This document shows positions 11,310-24,900 of a stretch of DNA of 64,000 nucleotides, in pieces. This DNA is from Bombardia bombarda. Lineage: Eukaryota > Ascomycota > Sordariomycetes > Sordariales > Lasiosphaeriaceae. Position 1 is the stretch's first letter. The number at the start of each line of letters is the position of its first letter. Both the position numbers and the translations under genes were made by a program. The notes under the pieces are model-generated. The model was given only the letters and a program-made list of their open reading frames with translations. It ran no database searches and was not told the origin of the DNA. The stretch covers positions 1 through 64,000 of the forward strand of contig JAULSR010000011.1 of assembly GCA_030512295.1 (NCBI GenBank). Reading direction: 5' to 3'.

Positions 11310-14300
11310 TCTCGAATAAATTCGACAACACTGGCCAAGAACTCTACTACCGCGATGCCCGAACCCCCATAAGTGCTCTCGAGTTCGTCCATCTCAGACG
11401 ATCCACGGCAGAAATACTTGTTGATCTGATCTATGTTCTCGCAGATGTAGATGAGGGCTGGGAGGAGATGCGAGATGGTTGGTGGTTGTTAGGTCTGAGG
11501 CAGCATGAGGGTGTGGGCGGTGGTGATGAGTGAGGCGAGAGTAAAGGCAGAGGGAGAGGGAGATGGAGAGGGAGATGGAGAGGGAGATGGAGAGGGATAG
11601 GGCAGGGACAGGGACAGGAACAGGGACAGGAACAGGGACAGGAACAGGGACAGGAACAGGGACAGGAACAGGACAGGGACAGGGACAGGGACATGGAGGT
11701 GGGGAAGAAGAAGGAGAGGAAGAGGGAGAGGGGGAGGGAGGGAGAGAGGCGCGCGGGTTGTGACGAGGGTGAGGGAGAAGGGTGGGAGTTGGTTTTTTGT
11801 TGGGAGTTCCGGCCGACGAAATATTTAACTGCACGGTCGACCTCTATCCTGGGGACGGTTCCAGTGGGTCACGGAAGATTTCCTGAGCCCTGACGTGCTT
11901 CGATGGGTCGCGCCAGTCCTGATTCCGGCTTGCAAATCTCCCTTCGCACAGACGTTGTTCCAGGCGGCTCTCAGGTGGTTCCCAGGCAGTTCCCAGACGA
12001 GTTCCGGGGAGTTTGTGGTCGTTGACTGGCACCTCCCAGCCTAAAAGTAGCTGTCGACTGGCAGCTATTAGGCGGTTTCCAGGGGAAAAGTGGTTGTCGA
12101 CTGGTACCAAACGGTTGTCGACTGGCAGAATGTGCTTGTCGACCGGTAGGACACAACCAAGACGCCTGGGGATTATGTTCGCTCGCCAAACCCTCCCTCC
12201 TCATCGTTCTGGAGGGGAGAGACAGGCCTTCGAGCGCTGTATGGCTTGTGCAGTGGGTTTGCGCGGTGAATACGTGGGCAGGAGGCACAAGACTTGGAAC
12301 AAGACTTGGAACAAGAGAGACCAGGTCTTGCAGGCGCACAGAACCTTCTTACAAGGCGAAGCCGCTGAGGGCGAGAAGTCCACTTTCCCACGGGCCTCAA
12401 CAATGCTTGCCAAGGCATCATCTCGCGACGTTGCCCCAGCGGCGAGATACGAGATGCCACAAGGAAGGGAAACAACCATGATCAGGTCAAGCAGGCGAGA
12501 TTCAGTAAAATCGAGCGAGCACACGTCCAACAGCCAGCGAGACAGACACAGAGAGAGAGGATCGCTGGCAAGTTTAGGAAGGTTGCCGTCCTCAGCGAGC
12601 GAGGGCAAGGTCTGGGGCAGACTGTGAAGTTCTCTGCACCATGAAGCGGGAAATTGGTGCATGTTTAAAGGTTGGCACAGCGAAAACGGTCAATGGAAGG
12701 ACAGCGGCAGCGTGGGCCTTTGTTTTGGTTCTAACCACAGCATCACCAGTAGCTCGCCTGCGCTGGTTTTGGACAGCGAGGTTGTGCAGGCCAGCAGAGC
12801 CGCAACAAAACCATAACAAAACCATAACAAAACGCTGCACGGTATGCAGGGCTGCCAAGCTGGCATTTCGCGCACACGCAAGGTTCGACAAGTGGGTTTT
12901 TTTGTCTGCATTTGCATTTCACACAGGATGGTACTCGAGCGCATGCCAGAAGACAGAAGCTCAGTTGACATTTGTCACGTGAGCTGTAGGGACGCGGTTG
13001 AAAGGGGAGTTTTACTGCTACCTACGAGCACGTAATAAGGGGTGCAGCAAGACAAGAGCTTTAGATATGGCTTGACGGGCGGGTTGTTGGCTATTTACAA
13101 GCTTCAATGCCAACTCATATCTCAGGCTCTCTTCTTTTTTACCCCTTTTTACGTGCTCCTAGCTGGCAAGCTGCCGTCAACCGCGTGCCATCCCTGAAGC
13201 TCACGTCACATCTTTCTTTTTTCTTTTTTTTTTTTCAGAAACTGGAGCAGCAGCTTATTACATTGGTCGAGACTGCCAACACGGGGATGGAAGACAAAGC
13301 TGTTGGAGGTTTTAATGTGCAAGTTTCGTGCATGGGATGGATGTGGTACCTGTGCGCGCCCATGCAACATTTTGCCTGTTGCTTTCTCTCTTCCATGGGC
13401 AACTGGGCGCGCGCAGGCCAAAAGACGAGAAAGGGGTTTGTTGACCTTATTTTGCTGGACAAAGCGCAGGCAGGATTGGCAGGTACGGTCAGCAAGTGCT
13501 GGGTTGACCGCTGAATGGCACCTTAGTGTTCGTGGGATAATTAGCAAGCTTAGTAGTCAGACGCATGGACCGTTGAACACTGCACAGTGCTCTTTTCTCC
13601 AGACGTCCGGCGCTGGACAACAAAAATTCTCGACGGGACAACAGACATCTTAGTTGCTCGCTCGTTTGCTCCACATGCATGCACAACCAGCAAAGGTACC
13701 CAGGTACCTAAGTATCAAATGTGGTGTGGGCGGGCAGAACCCCGACCCTGGATTCCTGGCGGGGAAGTGCCCCGCGTTGTGCAACGCGAGTGCCAAGGCG
13801 GGGTCCAGGTGGCGTCTGCAGTCTGCACCTTCTTGTCTTTTCCATTATTCGCTGCACAGAACCTTTGGCTGGATTTTTGGCTCGGGAGACGGCACCGGTT
13901 TGACACCACCACCTAGACTAGTAACACCCACAGAACAGCACACACCAATCGTAGAGTTTCAACATTGTCACTGGAGCACGATTGGCAGCGACGTGATTTG
14001 ATGTGCACTTTTGTTGAATGAGAAGAAAGCGGTTTCGTACACGATCCGCGGTATAAAAGACGTCTAAATGTGCCAAAGGCTAAGCAAAGGGCCCAAAGGC
14101 TGCTCAGAAAGCCACGACTAGACTAGCAGCCAGAGGACTTTTTCTATGTGCCAATAGACAGCCGTGGAAAGACCAAATCAGGCTCGCTCACAAGTATCAT
14201 TTTCAAAAGGGCTTTTTGCTGCTCTCGGATATGGAGTTTAGATAGACCCCTGCACCCGACGTCCGCCGTGATCCCACGACCGACAGAAAATGTGAATATT

Positions 14301-15116
14301 CCTGATATATGGCCACACATCTCAATGACTTTGAACCAAGCTAAAGTGATAGATTGAAGCTGAAGGAGAAAAATGTATCATTGTATCTACGTTTTCCTTT
14401 TTTTTTTTTTGAGATTGCAGTTTTATTGAAGCTGTGGGAAACATTAGAAAACAATGTTTTCGTTGATGTTTTGCATTTTGTTTCAAATCTATATGCTCAC
14501 CATAAATTTGTAGTGAAATCAAAAATTGACCATCATCAGTTCGCTGATTGAATAGTGCCTCTCACATACCACAATGGTTTTTTTATTCGTCAAGATTCAG
14601 CATTGTGGTAGTAAGATATGTTTGATCACGATTTGCTGGATTTGTTTGGGTCAAGGCGGTGTTTGATGTGGTTATCTAGCATGAGCTTCAAAAGAAGGGA
14701 GACACCGGATAGGTACAACTTCTCCATACTGTACGTAAGGCTCATGAAAAATACGGTCTAGAAGGACATCAGAGTCAGTTGCCGTTCATGGGTACTTGCA
14801 TAATTTTGGTCTTTTCTGCTCGCTTTTAGTAAACAGCTCCCATCAGCCTTTCACCCGCAAAAGTTTCCACCCGGCATGTCCTGCGTTGACAGCACCCGTG
14901 ATATCCTTTAGCCACAAAGTAAAAATTAAAGCGTTGTGATGATGGCGTATTATTTATCAACAAAAATATCAAATATGGCCACGAAACTAAACCAATATGT
15001 TACCTGCACAACATGAATGATGTGTACAATCGCTCGCCGCCAAGAGTAAACGTGATATATCCAGAACCAACCAAGTTTCCAACCGATTCAAAAGGCCGCC
15101 TGCCCCGTCCCACTTC
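11310..15116. other. gene-free stretch with simple repeats
   Basis: 11540-11700 is GA-rich, with AGAGGGAGATGG copies followed by a 12-bp GGGACAGGAACA array (about 11605-11690). 12020-12165 carries four diverged copies of a GTGGTTGTCGACTGG phrase. The frames at 12013-12627 and 12641-13500 have no domain signals. 14380-15000 is AT-richer with T runs. I support no gene here. Confidence 0.5.
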
Positions 15117-17260
15117 TCACACTCGAGGAGGTTTCTGCGCGGAGACAACCCATCTATGACGAAATGCAGTGTCAGCTGGTCTGGTGTGCCCATATCAAGT
15201 GGAAAAGGGATAACTCACATAGGCCAATACCCATGAATATTCTTATTCTTTAGATCCTTCCGCACATCAACCAGAAAAACCTCCAACTCTTGTGCCGACC
15301 ACCCCAACGCGCGGGTAAATAGGCCGACGCTCAAGCCGTACAAGCCTTCAGTGAAGTTTTGTTCCGACCATAGTCCTGTCAATCCAGTCATCCCTGTCAG
15401 CAAGTCCCCTCCATGGCTCATTGCTCTCTTTGTCAACATGACGCAAGGGAAAAAGAAAAAGAAGAACCCACCCATCTCTTTATACTTCTTATCCTTAGCC
15501 CACGCATTAATAGGCCACTTGTAGATCCTCTCCGAGATATTCACGAAGCCCTTTGCGGTAAGCTGCTCCCTGTACAGCTTGGCCGAGTCGAGGTCCCGCC
15601 CGAGGATGCGCGCCGCCTTGAGGACGTACTGATTCCACTTGTAGAGCGCCGTCTCTGAAGGCAGAGTGTTGTCGTCGCTTTCAGTAGGGAACACAATATC
15701 GCCCATTTCTACCCAACCGCCGGGTTCGAGATTTCTAAAGAAAGGGGGGGTGAGACGACTGAGCAGAAGAGAGGGCTCGCGAGAAGCACTCACTCGAAAC
15801 AGCTTTCGAAAAAGTTGGGCCAGTCTGCGAGCGAGCCCGTGAGCATGCGCACGTGGATGAAGTCGAAGGGGTCGGAAAAGGTCCATGGCTCTTCGAGGTC
15901 GTCGATGTAGAATGAGAGGTTTGGTGGGACGCTATGTGCAGGGTGTGAGCGGGCGTTCGGTCACAACTTGAGGTCTTGAGGGGCGCGGGTCATACAAAGC
16001 TGGTTGGATGGGGCTCAGGTCGACGCCGATAACCTGTGGGAAAGAATCAGCGATGGTCTTCAAAACAAGAGCCAGAGGTTGGCCCATGGAGTTTTGCATA
16101 CCGTCGTCTCAGGATGGTCGTCGGCTGAGGGAAAAAAAAGAGTCCAAATTGTTAGCAAGCACTGTCCCCGCTGCAGCATGCATCTGCAAAAGTCAGGGGC
16201 TCGCCCACCAAAGTCGACCGCCCAAATTCCCGTGCCCGTGCCGGCGTCGAGCACCCGCTTCAGGGGTTTATCCTTTCCGGCGGGACACGTGTAGAGAGCG
16301 CCGTCATAGGTCAAGGCCCAGACATGGTGCTGGAGATCTGCATTGTGGCGTCAGAACGAGTGGGACACAAAAACGACCTGTCAGGTCGGAGTATCACAGA
16401 TCGAACGTATGGAAAGGTGGCGCTCGGGTGGCGCTGGAGGGTCTTGTCTCACCCAGTCGATCATTCTCCAACTTTTGTTTTGGAATTGAACGTCAAGTCA
16501 GCAAAAGCCGGACTCCCGAAACAACTGTGGTAAAGCTAGTTTTACCTCGTCGTTGGGCAAGATGTATTCTGCAGGTAAAGCAGGTTGGTAATCCGTCAGC
16601 GTCACTTATGTCATTGATTAGTGATCTGGATCATCCAACATACTGCCTTCTTTGTATGAATGGTACGTCCGGCCGTTCTCTTGTCGGAACTTTAGGATGC
16701 TCGAGGCTAGTGAAGCCGACGAGCTCGCGATTGATGTCTGTTTCCGGTGTTAGTACCCGGTCAGTATCGCTGCTCCAGGGGCTGAAAGAGTGGATTCGTG
16801 AGGGATAGCGCGCGCGCGCGCGCCGTGTGAATTGCCGACCACACAAAGCTTAGAGCTAACGGCGCTGTCAATCGCTGTTCCACTCTCCATTCTCCCCCGC
16901 TTTCGACCACACGAGAGCTATGATGGCGCGAGCCGCGAAGCGTGATGTCATGAACTAAGAGCCATGAACATGAACAAAAAAGCTCATACCCCATATGATG
17001 AATCCGCGTCGGCATTGTCGTCGATTTGATCTGTCTGACGTGAGGTGGCACAGCAGCAAGTGCCAAGCCGTCAGCACCAAAAAAGCGCGACCTGAAAGAA
17101 ATTCAGAGATGAGGGGTTTGGTCCAACGCACATCCACGACGAGTGCCTCTTCCGTTGTAGGCCCAGCAATTGCTGCTGGCGACCCCGCTGCCGGTGGTGA
17201 GCCTGACACATCAGGGGGCGGAGGCGGTGAGGCCGACTTGGACTTTGTCGATTTAGACAT
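15117..17260 (-). CDS. LaeA-like SAM-dependent methyltransferase, 12 exons
   Basis: A class I methyltransferase of the LaeA/UMTA-like fungal type, predicted at 364 residues. Exons on the minus strand are 17132-17260, 16990-17034, 16644-16737, 16546-16568, 16453-16471, 16209-16337, 16102-16124, 15996-16033, 15794-15931, 15472-15734, 15219-15375 and 15117-15153. Every junction has GT-AG ends and keeps phase. The assembled protein shows the family order: a low-complexity N-terminus, an acidic DDNADADSS stretch, ILKFRQENGRTYHSY, KYILPNDE, RLDLQHH, motif I VLDAGTGTGIWAVDF (residues 132-146), GVDLSPIQP, PPNLSFYIDD, a LEPGGWVEMGD post-motif, LFTRALGWS and a PIWVV ending. Members act in nucleus or cytosol as global regulators or as tailoring enzymes; which applies here is not visible. 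It faces away from the P450 at 18875, with 1.6 kb between them. A 19-nt exon and three others of 23-38 nt are unusual. Confidence 0.9.
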
Positions 17261-18874
17261 GATTGCTGCGATGTGATCGATGCGCTGCTAGCTAGAATTG
17301 GTGCGTATGGAGGATGCAACGCAACAAAGGAGCCGCTGTCGTCTGGAAGGGCACGACGACCAAAGGGAGCGCTTCTTTTAGTGTAGGAGGATGAAATGGA
17401 TGGAAGGCGGAACGGCACGAAGCGGGAGTGGAGTTTTTTGCTGGTTGCGAGCGACGAGGGAATTTAAATTGATTCCCAGGAAGTCGGAAGACAAAAATGT
17501 GGAATGGTCATCTGCTACCGTTGTACCGGGCGGACGAACCAACAGACCCGTCGACTGAAATGGGGTATGGAGGCGGCATCCTGGTGGAAGCAAGTGTCCG
17601 AGCTGTTCTTTGATGGACTCTGTGATTGGGTGTGTTGCTGACCTGGTCTCTGGCGAACTACGAAAGGCCCCTCCCCACCGAGACACCCTGGCGGCATCCA
17701 AGCGAGCCATGTGCGCTGGCTTGTCCGGGATGGTGCTGATGCCTCCCCGGCACTGGCTTGTCCGTTCTTTTCTCAGGGGGTGCTAATGGGTCTGCACAAT
17801 TCAGAAGCAATGAACAAGGAATCTTAGCATAACGTGGCAGGAGCATGGATAAGAGGAATGCAGAGCTCGTCACATTGACGTATCCTATCTTCCAGTCGTT
17901 GGGCCTTGACGATGCACGCAGTATGATGTTGCAGTTGGTGTTGCATGCATGCGTGATGTTAGAGACGCTTCGACGATTCGGGTTTAGTTTTTTGAGGCTT
18001 TCATTTGGTGGTTATTGGGAACGGATCGTAGAGCCGGGACCGGCACTTGATCAAGGACTTGTTTTTTTTTTACCAGCTGTCAGCATGCTCAAGGGTCACC
18101 AACCAGGCTTGAGCCAGGATACCTATTTGTACCACCCACTCCATCGGGCCTTCCGTCTCGAGAGGCGGCACATGTCGCATATCAGTCCGCGCATTGACAC
18201 TGCATCACTGCACCGCTACCTATACCCACAATTATACACTGATGAAGTGCATGGGCAGTAGCTCCTCACGCTGGAAGCACCATCGCACCTTCTGCCAGTG
18301 ACCATCGCACCTTCTGCCAGTGACCATCGCACCTTCTGCCAGTGACCATCGCACCTCCTGCCAGTGTGCCAATGCACTGCAGATGGCACCGCAGGTGGCA
18401 AGTGGGACCATGCCTTATCGATCGCGGGTCGAACATCCTTTTCCAAATCAGGAGACTTGGCAGTCCCTAGAGTTCGTCTCAGAGCACGAAACTTGGTTAG
18501 CTTGCAGCTGGCGCCGTTGCTTTTTCCTCCCAGCTGCGTCTTGCTAGCGCCAGCTCGTGTCCCTGCAGCTCATCTAAACCAGACTGTCGGGCCACCGGAC
18601 CTTGACTGACTCCAAGCCATCCTATCCTGGTCCCCTGACACCCTTGCAACTGCCGTCAACGAGCAAAGCAACGCTACACTGCGGATATAATGGAACGAAA
18701 CGACTTAATGACCGGCCACCTTGCCCTCTCGCCAGCTCTCCACTGCGGCCTTTATCTCTTCCTTCTCCTCGGTGTCTATCTCATCCCTCTCTTCTTCAGT
18801 TTCTTCCCCGGTCTCGGCAGCCGAATCATTGAAGTTTTTGTCACGGGTACGGCGAGACGTGTCTAGTAACGACC
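17261..18874. other. intergenic region between divergent genes, with 22-bp repeat
   Basis: This holds the upstream regions of the methyltransferase (-) and the P450 (+). Four tandem copies of a 22-bp unit (ACCATCGCACCTTCTGCCAGTG) lie at about 18282-18367. The frame at 17845-18261 has no recognisable feature. No promoter element can be assigned with confidence. Confidence 0.6.
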
Positions 18875-20926
18875 ATGTTCTTCTCGTCAACGGTTCGGCT
18901 CGACCTGGCCGTCATTGACCGAGGGATTACCGCGATCAGCGTGGCCATCCTCACCCTAGCTGTCTGGGTGATCGTCTCGACACTGCGGCAATACTACCGC
19001 CTCCGCCATATCCCAGGACCGCGGATCGCGGGCTTTTCGAAATGGTGGCTTCTGCGAAACGAGATGAGCGGGAGAATGCCGTTTGCCTGCTACGATGTTA
19101 CCGAGAAATACGGTACTATCCCTGGTTCACGTCTTTCTAGAAGGAGAGCCAACTAACCGGGCCGGCGTCAGGATCCATCGCTCGCATCGGCCCAAACGAG
19201 CTCGTCACGAGCGAGCCCGATCTGATGAGGCAGATGCTCACTGTCCGGACGCGCTACAAGCGCAGTAAGTGGTACTATGCCATGCGATTCGACCCAAGCA
19301 AGGACAACGTTCTCTCGACCATCGACGATGCAAAGCACACGGCGCTTCGGGCGAAGATGGCGGCTGGCGTAAGAAGTTCAGTTTACCTTGCTACAACGAG
19401 TGCCTGTCTTGTGGATTAATCGTGTACATGATAGGAGCTTTTACTTCCTCGTTTCGTTTTCTAGTTCCCGCTCATTCTTGCTCTCTCAAACTATACATCA
19501 CATAAGCAGACTTGCGACTGACACATGAATGACGGACAGTACTCTGGAAAAGAGGTCGATAATCTAGAGGCCAAGATTGACCGCAATGTCATGGCGCTCG
19601 TCAATCTCCTGGAGACAAGCTACATTTCGAAAGGGAAGCCGTTCGACTTTGCGCGCAAGGCGCAGTTTTATACCCTGGATACCATCTCAGACGTCGCTTA
19701 TGGGCAAGCATTTGGTTTTCTCACTCACGACACGGACCTGTACGACTACATCCACATACTGGAGAAGCAGATGCCAAACATCATGTGGACGACGGTCTAC
19801 CCATGGGCAGTCGATGTGCTTTCATCGCCAATCTTCAAAGGCCTGGTGCCATCGCACAAGGATGCTCTGGGCTTTGGCAAGGTTATGGGGTACGACTCTC
19901 CTTTTGCCACTCCGTTTATCACGGTCATGCTTGCCCCTTCATTACTAGGTACACATGGACCACTAACAATCCGACATCCACACCACAGAATCATCAAGAA
20001 AATAGTCGACAGTCGCTTCGGCCCAAACAAAGAGACACACCGCGACATGCTCGGCTCCTTCATCACCCACGGCCTTACCCGAGACGAAGCGGAATCAGAG
20101 ACCCTCATGCAGATGTACGTTCCAGTATTTTTCCATGCTAACCACGGCCCTGAACACCCCTCACCCCTCATACCATGCTGACACCCCCACCCCTCGCCCA
20201 GCCTAGCAGGCTCCGACACAACCGCAACCACCGTCCGCGCCACCTTCCTCCACGTCATCACCAACCCCAAAGTCGTCCGCGCCCTCGTCGCCGAGCTCGA
20301 CGGAGCAGGCATCACAACCCGTCCATCCACCACCGTAATATCCGACGCCGAGGCTCGCGCCCTGCCCTACGTGCAAGCGCTCATCAAAGAGGGCCTGCGC
20401 ATCTTCCCGCCTGTTGTTGGACTGATGTTGAAGCAGGTGCCTGAGGGCGGCGACTCGTTCAACGGCGTCTATTTGCCTGCTGGCACGAACGTTGGGTACT
20501 GCGCCTGGGGCATCATGCGCCGCGCGGATATTTGGGGCGCCGACGCGGCGGAGTTTCGGCCCGAGAGGTGGCTGGAGGCGGGGGGCGAGAAGCTGAGGGA
20601 GATGGAGGCGACGGTGGAGCTGGTGTTTAGCCATGGGAAGTGGCAGTGTTTGGGGAGAAACGTGGCGATGATGGAGTTGAATAAGGTGTTTGTTGAGGTG
20701 AGTTCGATGGTGTTACCGTCTTTGTGCGACTGTTGAGGCGGGCACGTGTTGCTCGTGTGGATGTGTGCAACGAGAAGAAGATGGAATATGCTGACGTTGA
20801 GTGTTCTAGTTACTCCGCCGGTTCGACTTCGTGCTTGTTGACCCGACAAAGCCGTGGAAGTCGGCGAATGTGGGGATCTTTACGCAGTCGGAGTTTTGGG
20901 TTAAGGGGTACAAGAGGGAGGAGTAG
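18875..20926 (+). CDS. cytochrome P450 monooxygenase
   Basis: A microsomal P450, predicted at 507 residues. Exons are 18875-19112, 19172-19368, 19540-19889, 19989-20114, 20202-20697 and 20810-20926, all GT-AG and in phase. The N-terminus has a hydrophobic anchor at about residues 18-36 (AISVAILTLAVWVIVSTL), followed by the IPGPR proline hinge. The I-helix motif AGSDTT is near residue 307, the K-helix ExxR is E367-GL-R370, PERW follows, and the heme loop FSHGKWQCLG places the cysteine ligand at C453. All hallmark residues are present, so an active monooxygenase at the ER membrane is expected. The substrate is not evident. Family members often oxidise secondary metabolites. Its divergent neighbour is a LaeA-like methyltransferase, but no synthase lies within 30 kb. 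Confidence 0.95.
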
Positions 20927-21555
20927 CACTGGTTTAGTCTGGGCGTCCATTGTCAATTAGGTAGTTGCTAAAGTTGACTGCTGATCTCATAATTAGATTG
21001 AGCCGTCCCCAGATGGGTCATATTTGCGTGCGATTGCAGGTTGGATTCTTGCCGCTGGCGTCTTTGGCAGAGTGCCTGTCTTCTGTTCCACCTAGCACAA
21101 GGTCACAAACGCTGAGCTTTGTCATAGCAACCCGGTCTTATGAGGATGCAGCTAAAAATCGCGACAGCTTCGATTCCCATCGCCAGGGTCTTTAGCAGAG
21201 CACCTATCATCTGTTGCACCTTGCATACGGTCACAGACGCCGGACTTGATCATGGCAACGCCGTCGCGTGTGCGTACTTAGTGCTGTCAAAAGGGCTCCG
21301 GATCCAAGTCCTCTCCTGGGGGTCTTTAGCGAAACGAGCAGCCATCCGCCACATCTCGCACGACGCCACAGGTCTTGGATCTGGTCATGGGATGTGTATG
21401 GAGCTCTGAGGGGTTACAGGTTCGAGTGGTGATCTGCAAGCCAGTGGAATACACGTGTCATTTTTCTGGCAAGGGAACAATTGCAGTTTTGAGCTACCTG
21501 TGTCCCAAGTATAGGAATTCTTCTAAAACCCCCCCCTTTTCTCGCCTTCTCTATC
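20927..21555. repeat. intergenic stretch with an imperfect direct repeat
   Basis: Two diverged copies of about 75 bases occur near 21060-21135 and 21190-21265. Each reads TCTTT-GCAGAG-CCT, then TCTGTT-CACCT, then GGTCACA-ACGC, then CAT-GCAAC. They lie downstream of the P450. No gene seen. Confidence 0.6.
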
Positions 21556-21559
21556 TTAT

Positions 21560-21946
21560 GTAGGTGTGCTTATCTACCCCCGCTGTGCCCAAACAGTCCA
21601 ACTTCTAGTCGAACTCTAAGTCCAGAGCCTCAAGTCTCTGAATGGCCTATAAGTCGGGCGACGGATAGATTCTAAGATAAGAATACATCATTGCCTTGGA
21701 TGGACATACCTGCTCTCGATAAATGTGGTCAGTTACGCCTCTGGCTATTTTCATGGCCAAGTGGCGCTCGACACTTGATTTCGTCCTCGGAAGCATGCCG
21801 TTTCGATATTTGTCCGAAAAACATTCGAGGTAATGGATAATTGCCTCAAGGGAGGCCCAGGTCATCTCGGCGTCGTTTAAGTCTTCAAAGTCCATGATGA
21901 CTGGATGCTCAGTGTTAGTTAACTTACTAAAAAAGCAGACATTCAA
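21560..21946 (-). CDS. possible small gene of unknown function
   Basis: A minus-strand frame from about 21900 reads MDFEDLNDAEMTWASLEA, IIHYLECFSDKYRNG, TKSSVERHLAMKIARG and VTDHIYREQ. It looks like ordinary soluble protein sequence. A good donor (CAG|GTATGT) follows YREQ at about 21713, and an acceptor near 21612 would add a short tail ending at a stop. A branch-like CTAAC and an AG precede the start, hinting at an upstream exon I cannot place. I recognise no family. Confidence 0.35.
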
Positions 21947-21949
21947 GGT

Positions 21950-24900
21950 TAAGACGGGCCGATGGATGGATGTGATGACTGGAGAGTGAGGAGGAAAAGG
22001 AATGCCGGGATAGGGAAATACATACGTAGGTGAGCAAGAAAGTAATGGATGAAAGAGTTTGAGTTTGTTCTTGGGTTTGTAGGTAAGTTAAGGTTATGTA
22101 TAGAAAGAGTGGTGAAAGAAAGCAAGAGAGTAAGAGAGTAGTAAGAGAGAACAATGGTTCCAGGTTTTATTATTGCCCGGCTGGTTTGTGCGTGCCTGAA
22201 AACAGTATCACTTCGTGCATTGTCCAACGTTGGCGAGTGACGAAGAACAACTTAGTGGGCCTAGGTGAGGTAGTTACATAGGCCTCAGATGGGCTTCAAG
22301 GCGGTGGCCAACTACTGCCACGCAGGTACGGGACACAGACAGCATCGGAGGCGTCAACCTCACCCAAGCATACCTAGGTAAGTAACCCGCGGTAAGAAAC
22401 ACAAGTACTCCATCAACCCCGTACAAGTGTATTCTCCCTGGAAAAATTGTGACTTGTTTTCTCTGTGTTGAGGCATGAAAAGCATGGCTAAAGTCTACCA
22501 GAGAATATCTCATCCATACACCTATTTTGAACCAGTAGAGTCTGGTCGATAGGGGTAGGTCTCATTATCATCAGCTTGTTAAGCCGGCTAGAGGATGCAT
22601 GTCAGCCTATATTTGTCGAAATATTCTTTTGGTGATTGGGGTTGGTGGTTGCTTTTTGCCAAATACACTTGAACCCGTATCCCCTTTTATGGCACTGGAG
22701 AGCGATCTGCCGTGATGGATTCATGTCCCCGGAAGAATCCAGGGTAAAGCTATCTAGGCCGGCTGTGCGCAGGTAGGAAAATGAACCTGGATCCCCTGTG
22801 GGGAAGTGGCCCACCCTGTGTAACCACAGGGCCAGGTGGGTCCAGGTTTACACCTTTTAATGTCTGTCACGGTCTAAAAGGGACAACGGATGGCCGATGT
22901 GATTTACCAGGGAAGCCAAAGTCAACGGTTTTGGTTAAGTTTCACACCGAAAAGTTGCACTCTGCAACTTTCGTATCTATACGTATCCCACACACACAGG
23001 CATGTCGGGGATGACATAAGCGCAGGTCCTTCAAAAATCGGAAACGCTACAGGACAGGACCACCCATTTTGCTACAGAACACGACGTTGTTATCAACCCC
23101 ACCAAAACCAGGTGTGTGCACTGACACTTACCAAGGTCAGCCATACACACCAACCACCACACCCAAGGCACCTAACCAACCAACATAGGTATCTTTACCT
23201 CAAACATGAATCTCTAGCTTCCCTACCTGCGTGAAATACTCCTTTAGTAGTATATTTGAGGGTTGTTAAGATCACTCAGCTTACTCTGGCGCCCTTGTAG
23301 AATAAATTTTATAACCGTTGTAGGCGTTTGAGAGGTGTTGGAAGCGGTTGATAGTGTGAATGTGTCGGTTAAAGATGGTTATGATAGTGCACGCACCCAA
23401 CTTTGATGGGGTTTTTAATAGGATCATGTTCTGTAGCATTTTTGTTCAAAAATGACAATGGATGCCAAGATAATGGAGCAATAGGTACCGTAGGTATTTT
23501 CCACACATAAGCGACAGCCACAAATAGCAAAGCAAAACCGCGCGCCACGTTCGCGGAAGCCATCCCAACCCTCGCTTCCATTCTTACAGACCATACATAG
23601 GTCTCCGAGTTCGCAGACATCCCCCCGCTCTCCGCCCTCATCGACTTTATCGACGTGCTGCTCAAGCTCCATGTCCCCCACATAGCTGGTGAGTGGTGTG
23701 CCTCTTTGGAGCTGACCAGTCACGCCAGCGGGCAGCCGCCTCCTGCTCTCTAAAAGCGCGTCCTGACATGGCCCCTGCCTGGACCGCTTCGACAGCTCAG
23801 CCAGCCTCGAGGCACTCGATGGCCGCTGCGGCGACCGTCGCTTTTTCAACAGCCCAGAGACTCTACGTCTCCCGCTCAAGTCGCAGCAAGCCGTCGCCAT
23901 CTCGAAAGAGCATGCATGATAACATGCGCAGCCATGATCTGAGAGTACAGCACCGCGAAATCATCCACGTCTCCAGACTGGGGACCGGCGCCGAGCTCGA
24001 CACGTTCGAGCCGCGGTAGGTAGCACCTCTACGCTATCAGCCACCGCGCCATCCACTCGGCCTGGTTCCTCACTACCTCGGCCCTCGGCTAGGCCGCCCC
24101 TGCTCGAACTTATTGTCTTCAAGTTTAGGCGTATTCCTCTGCGAAGCTTGCTTCCGCATCTGCACAAAGAGGGCCGGCCTTGAGAGGATAATTGAAGAGA
24201 AAGGAGTCATGATGTTCATTGAAGTGTGGATGGGCTATCCAAAGTATCACGGATGGCTAGTCGTGTATCGTTATTGGAAAGCCGTCAATAACTGTCAATA
24301 TCAAAAAAAAATAACAGGTTCAACAGCTTACAAATCTCAGCAGATGGCCTTGTCATCGCTCAGCACCACCTTCCGCCGTGAAAAGGGCCCTGTAAGTCTG
24401 ACCTTGGAAGCCACATAGATGCCCTCCGCAATAAACGGCCTCCAGTAAGCATCTCGCCGCTGTTAGGATGGTTCCCAATCTACAACTTGCTATTACTAGT
24501 AGGTAAGGTAACTACCTAGGTAGGTGATCAGCTGACAGGCGTTGGGTTTCAACAATAGTTCCCTAGTAACAATGCAAGTAAGAATTTGAGACTAAAGGTG
24601 TGTCGTCTCGGCGGAAAGACGCGGTGGACTGGGCACGTACCTAGAGAGGTATTGTAAGTCTGGGTAATTCGAGGGGTGTAGTTCTTAAAAGGTCAAAGTC
24701 AAACTACCTTCCCAACTATGGCGATATCCTGTCCCCACCAACCACAGGTGTATGCACGGAGACGTAGGTAGTAGCTGAGGCTTGTGTGGTCAAAGTAAGA
24801 CCTGCGGCGTGATAGAGTGAGCTCGAGAGCAGCTTCTTGGGTCCCGGGCTAAAGTCTCAGGGCGCTCGGCTGACTACACCCCCTCTGTACCCTATAGATG

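Noticed and set aside
12013..12627. 204-codon plus-strand frame
   Set aside because: It starts inside a degenerate repeat, has no domain or splice context, and overlaps equally long frames on the other strand.
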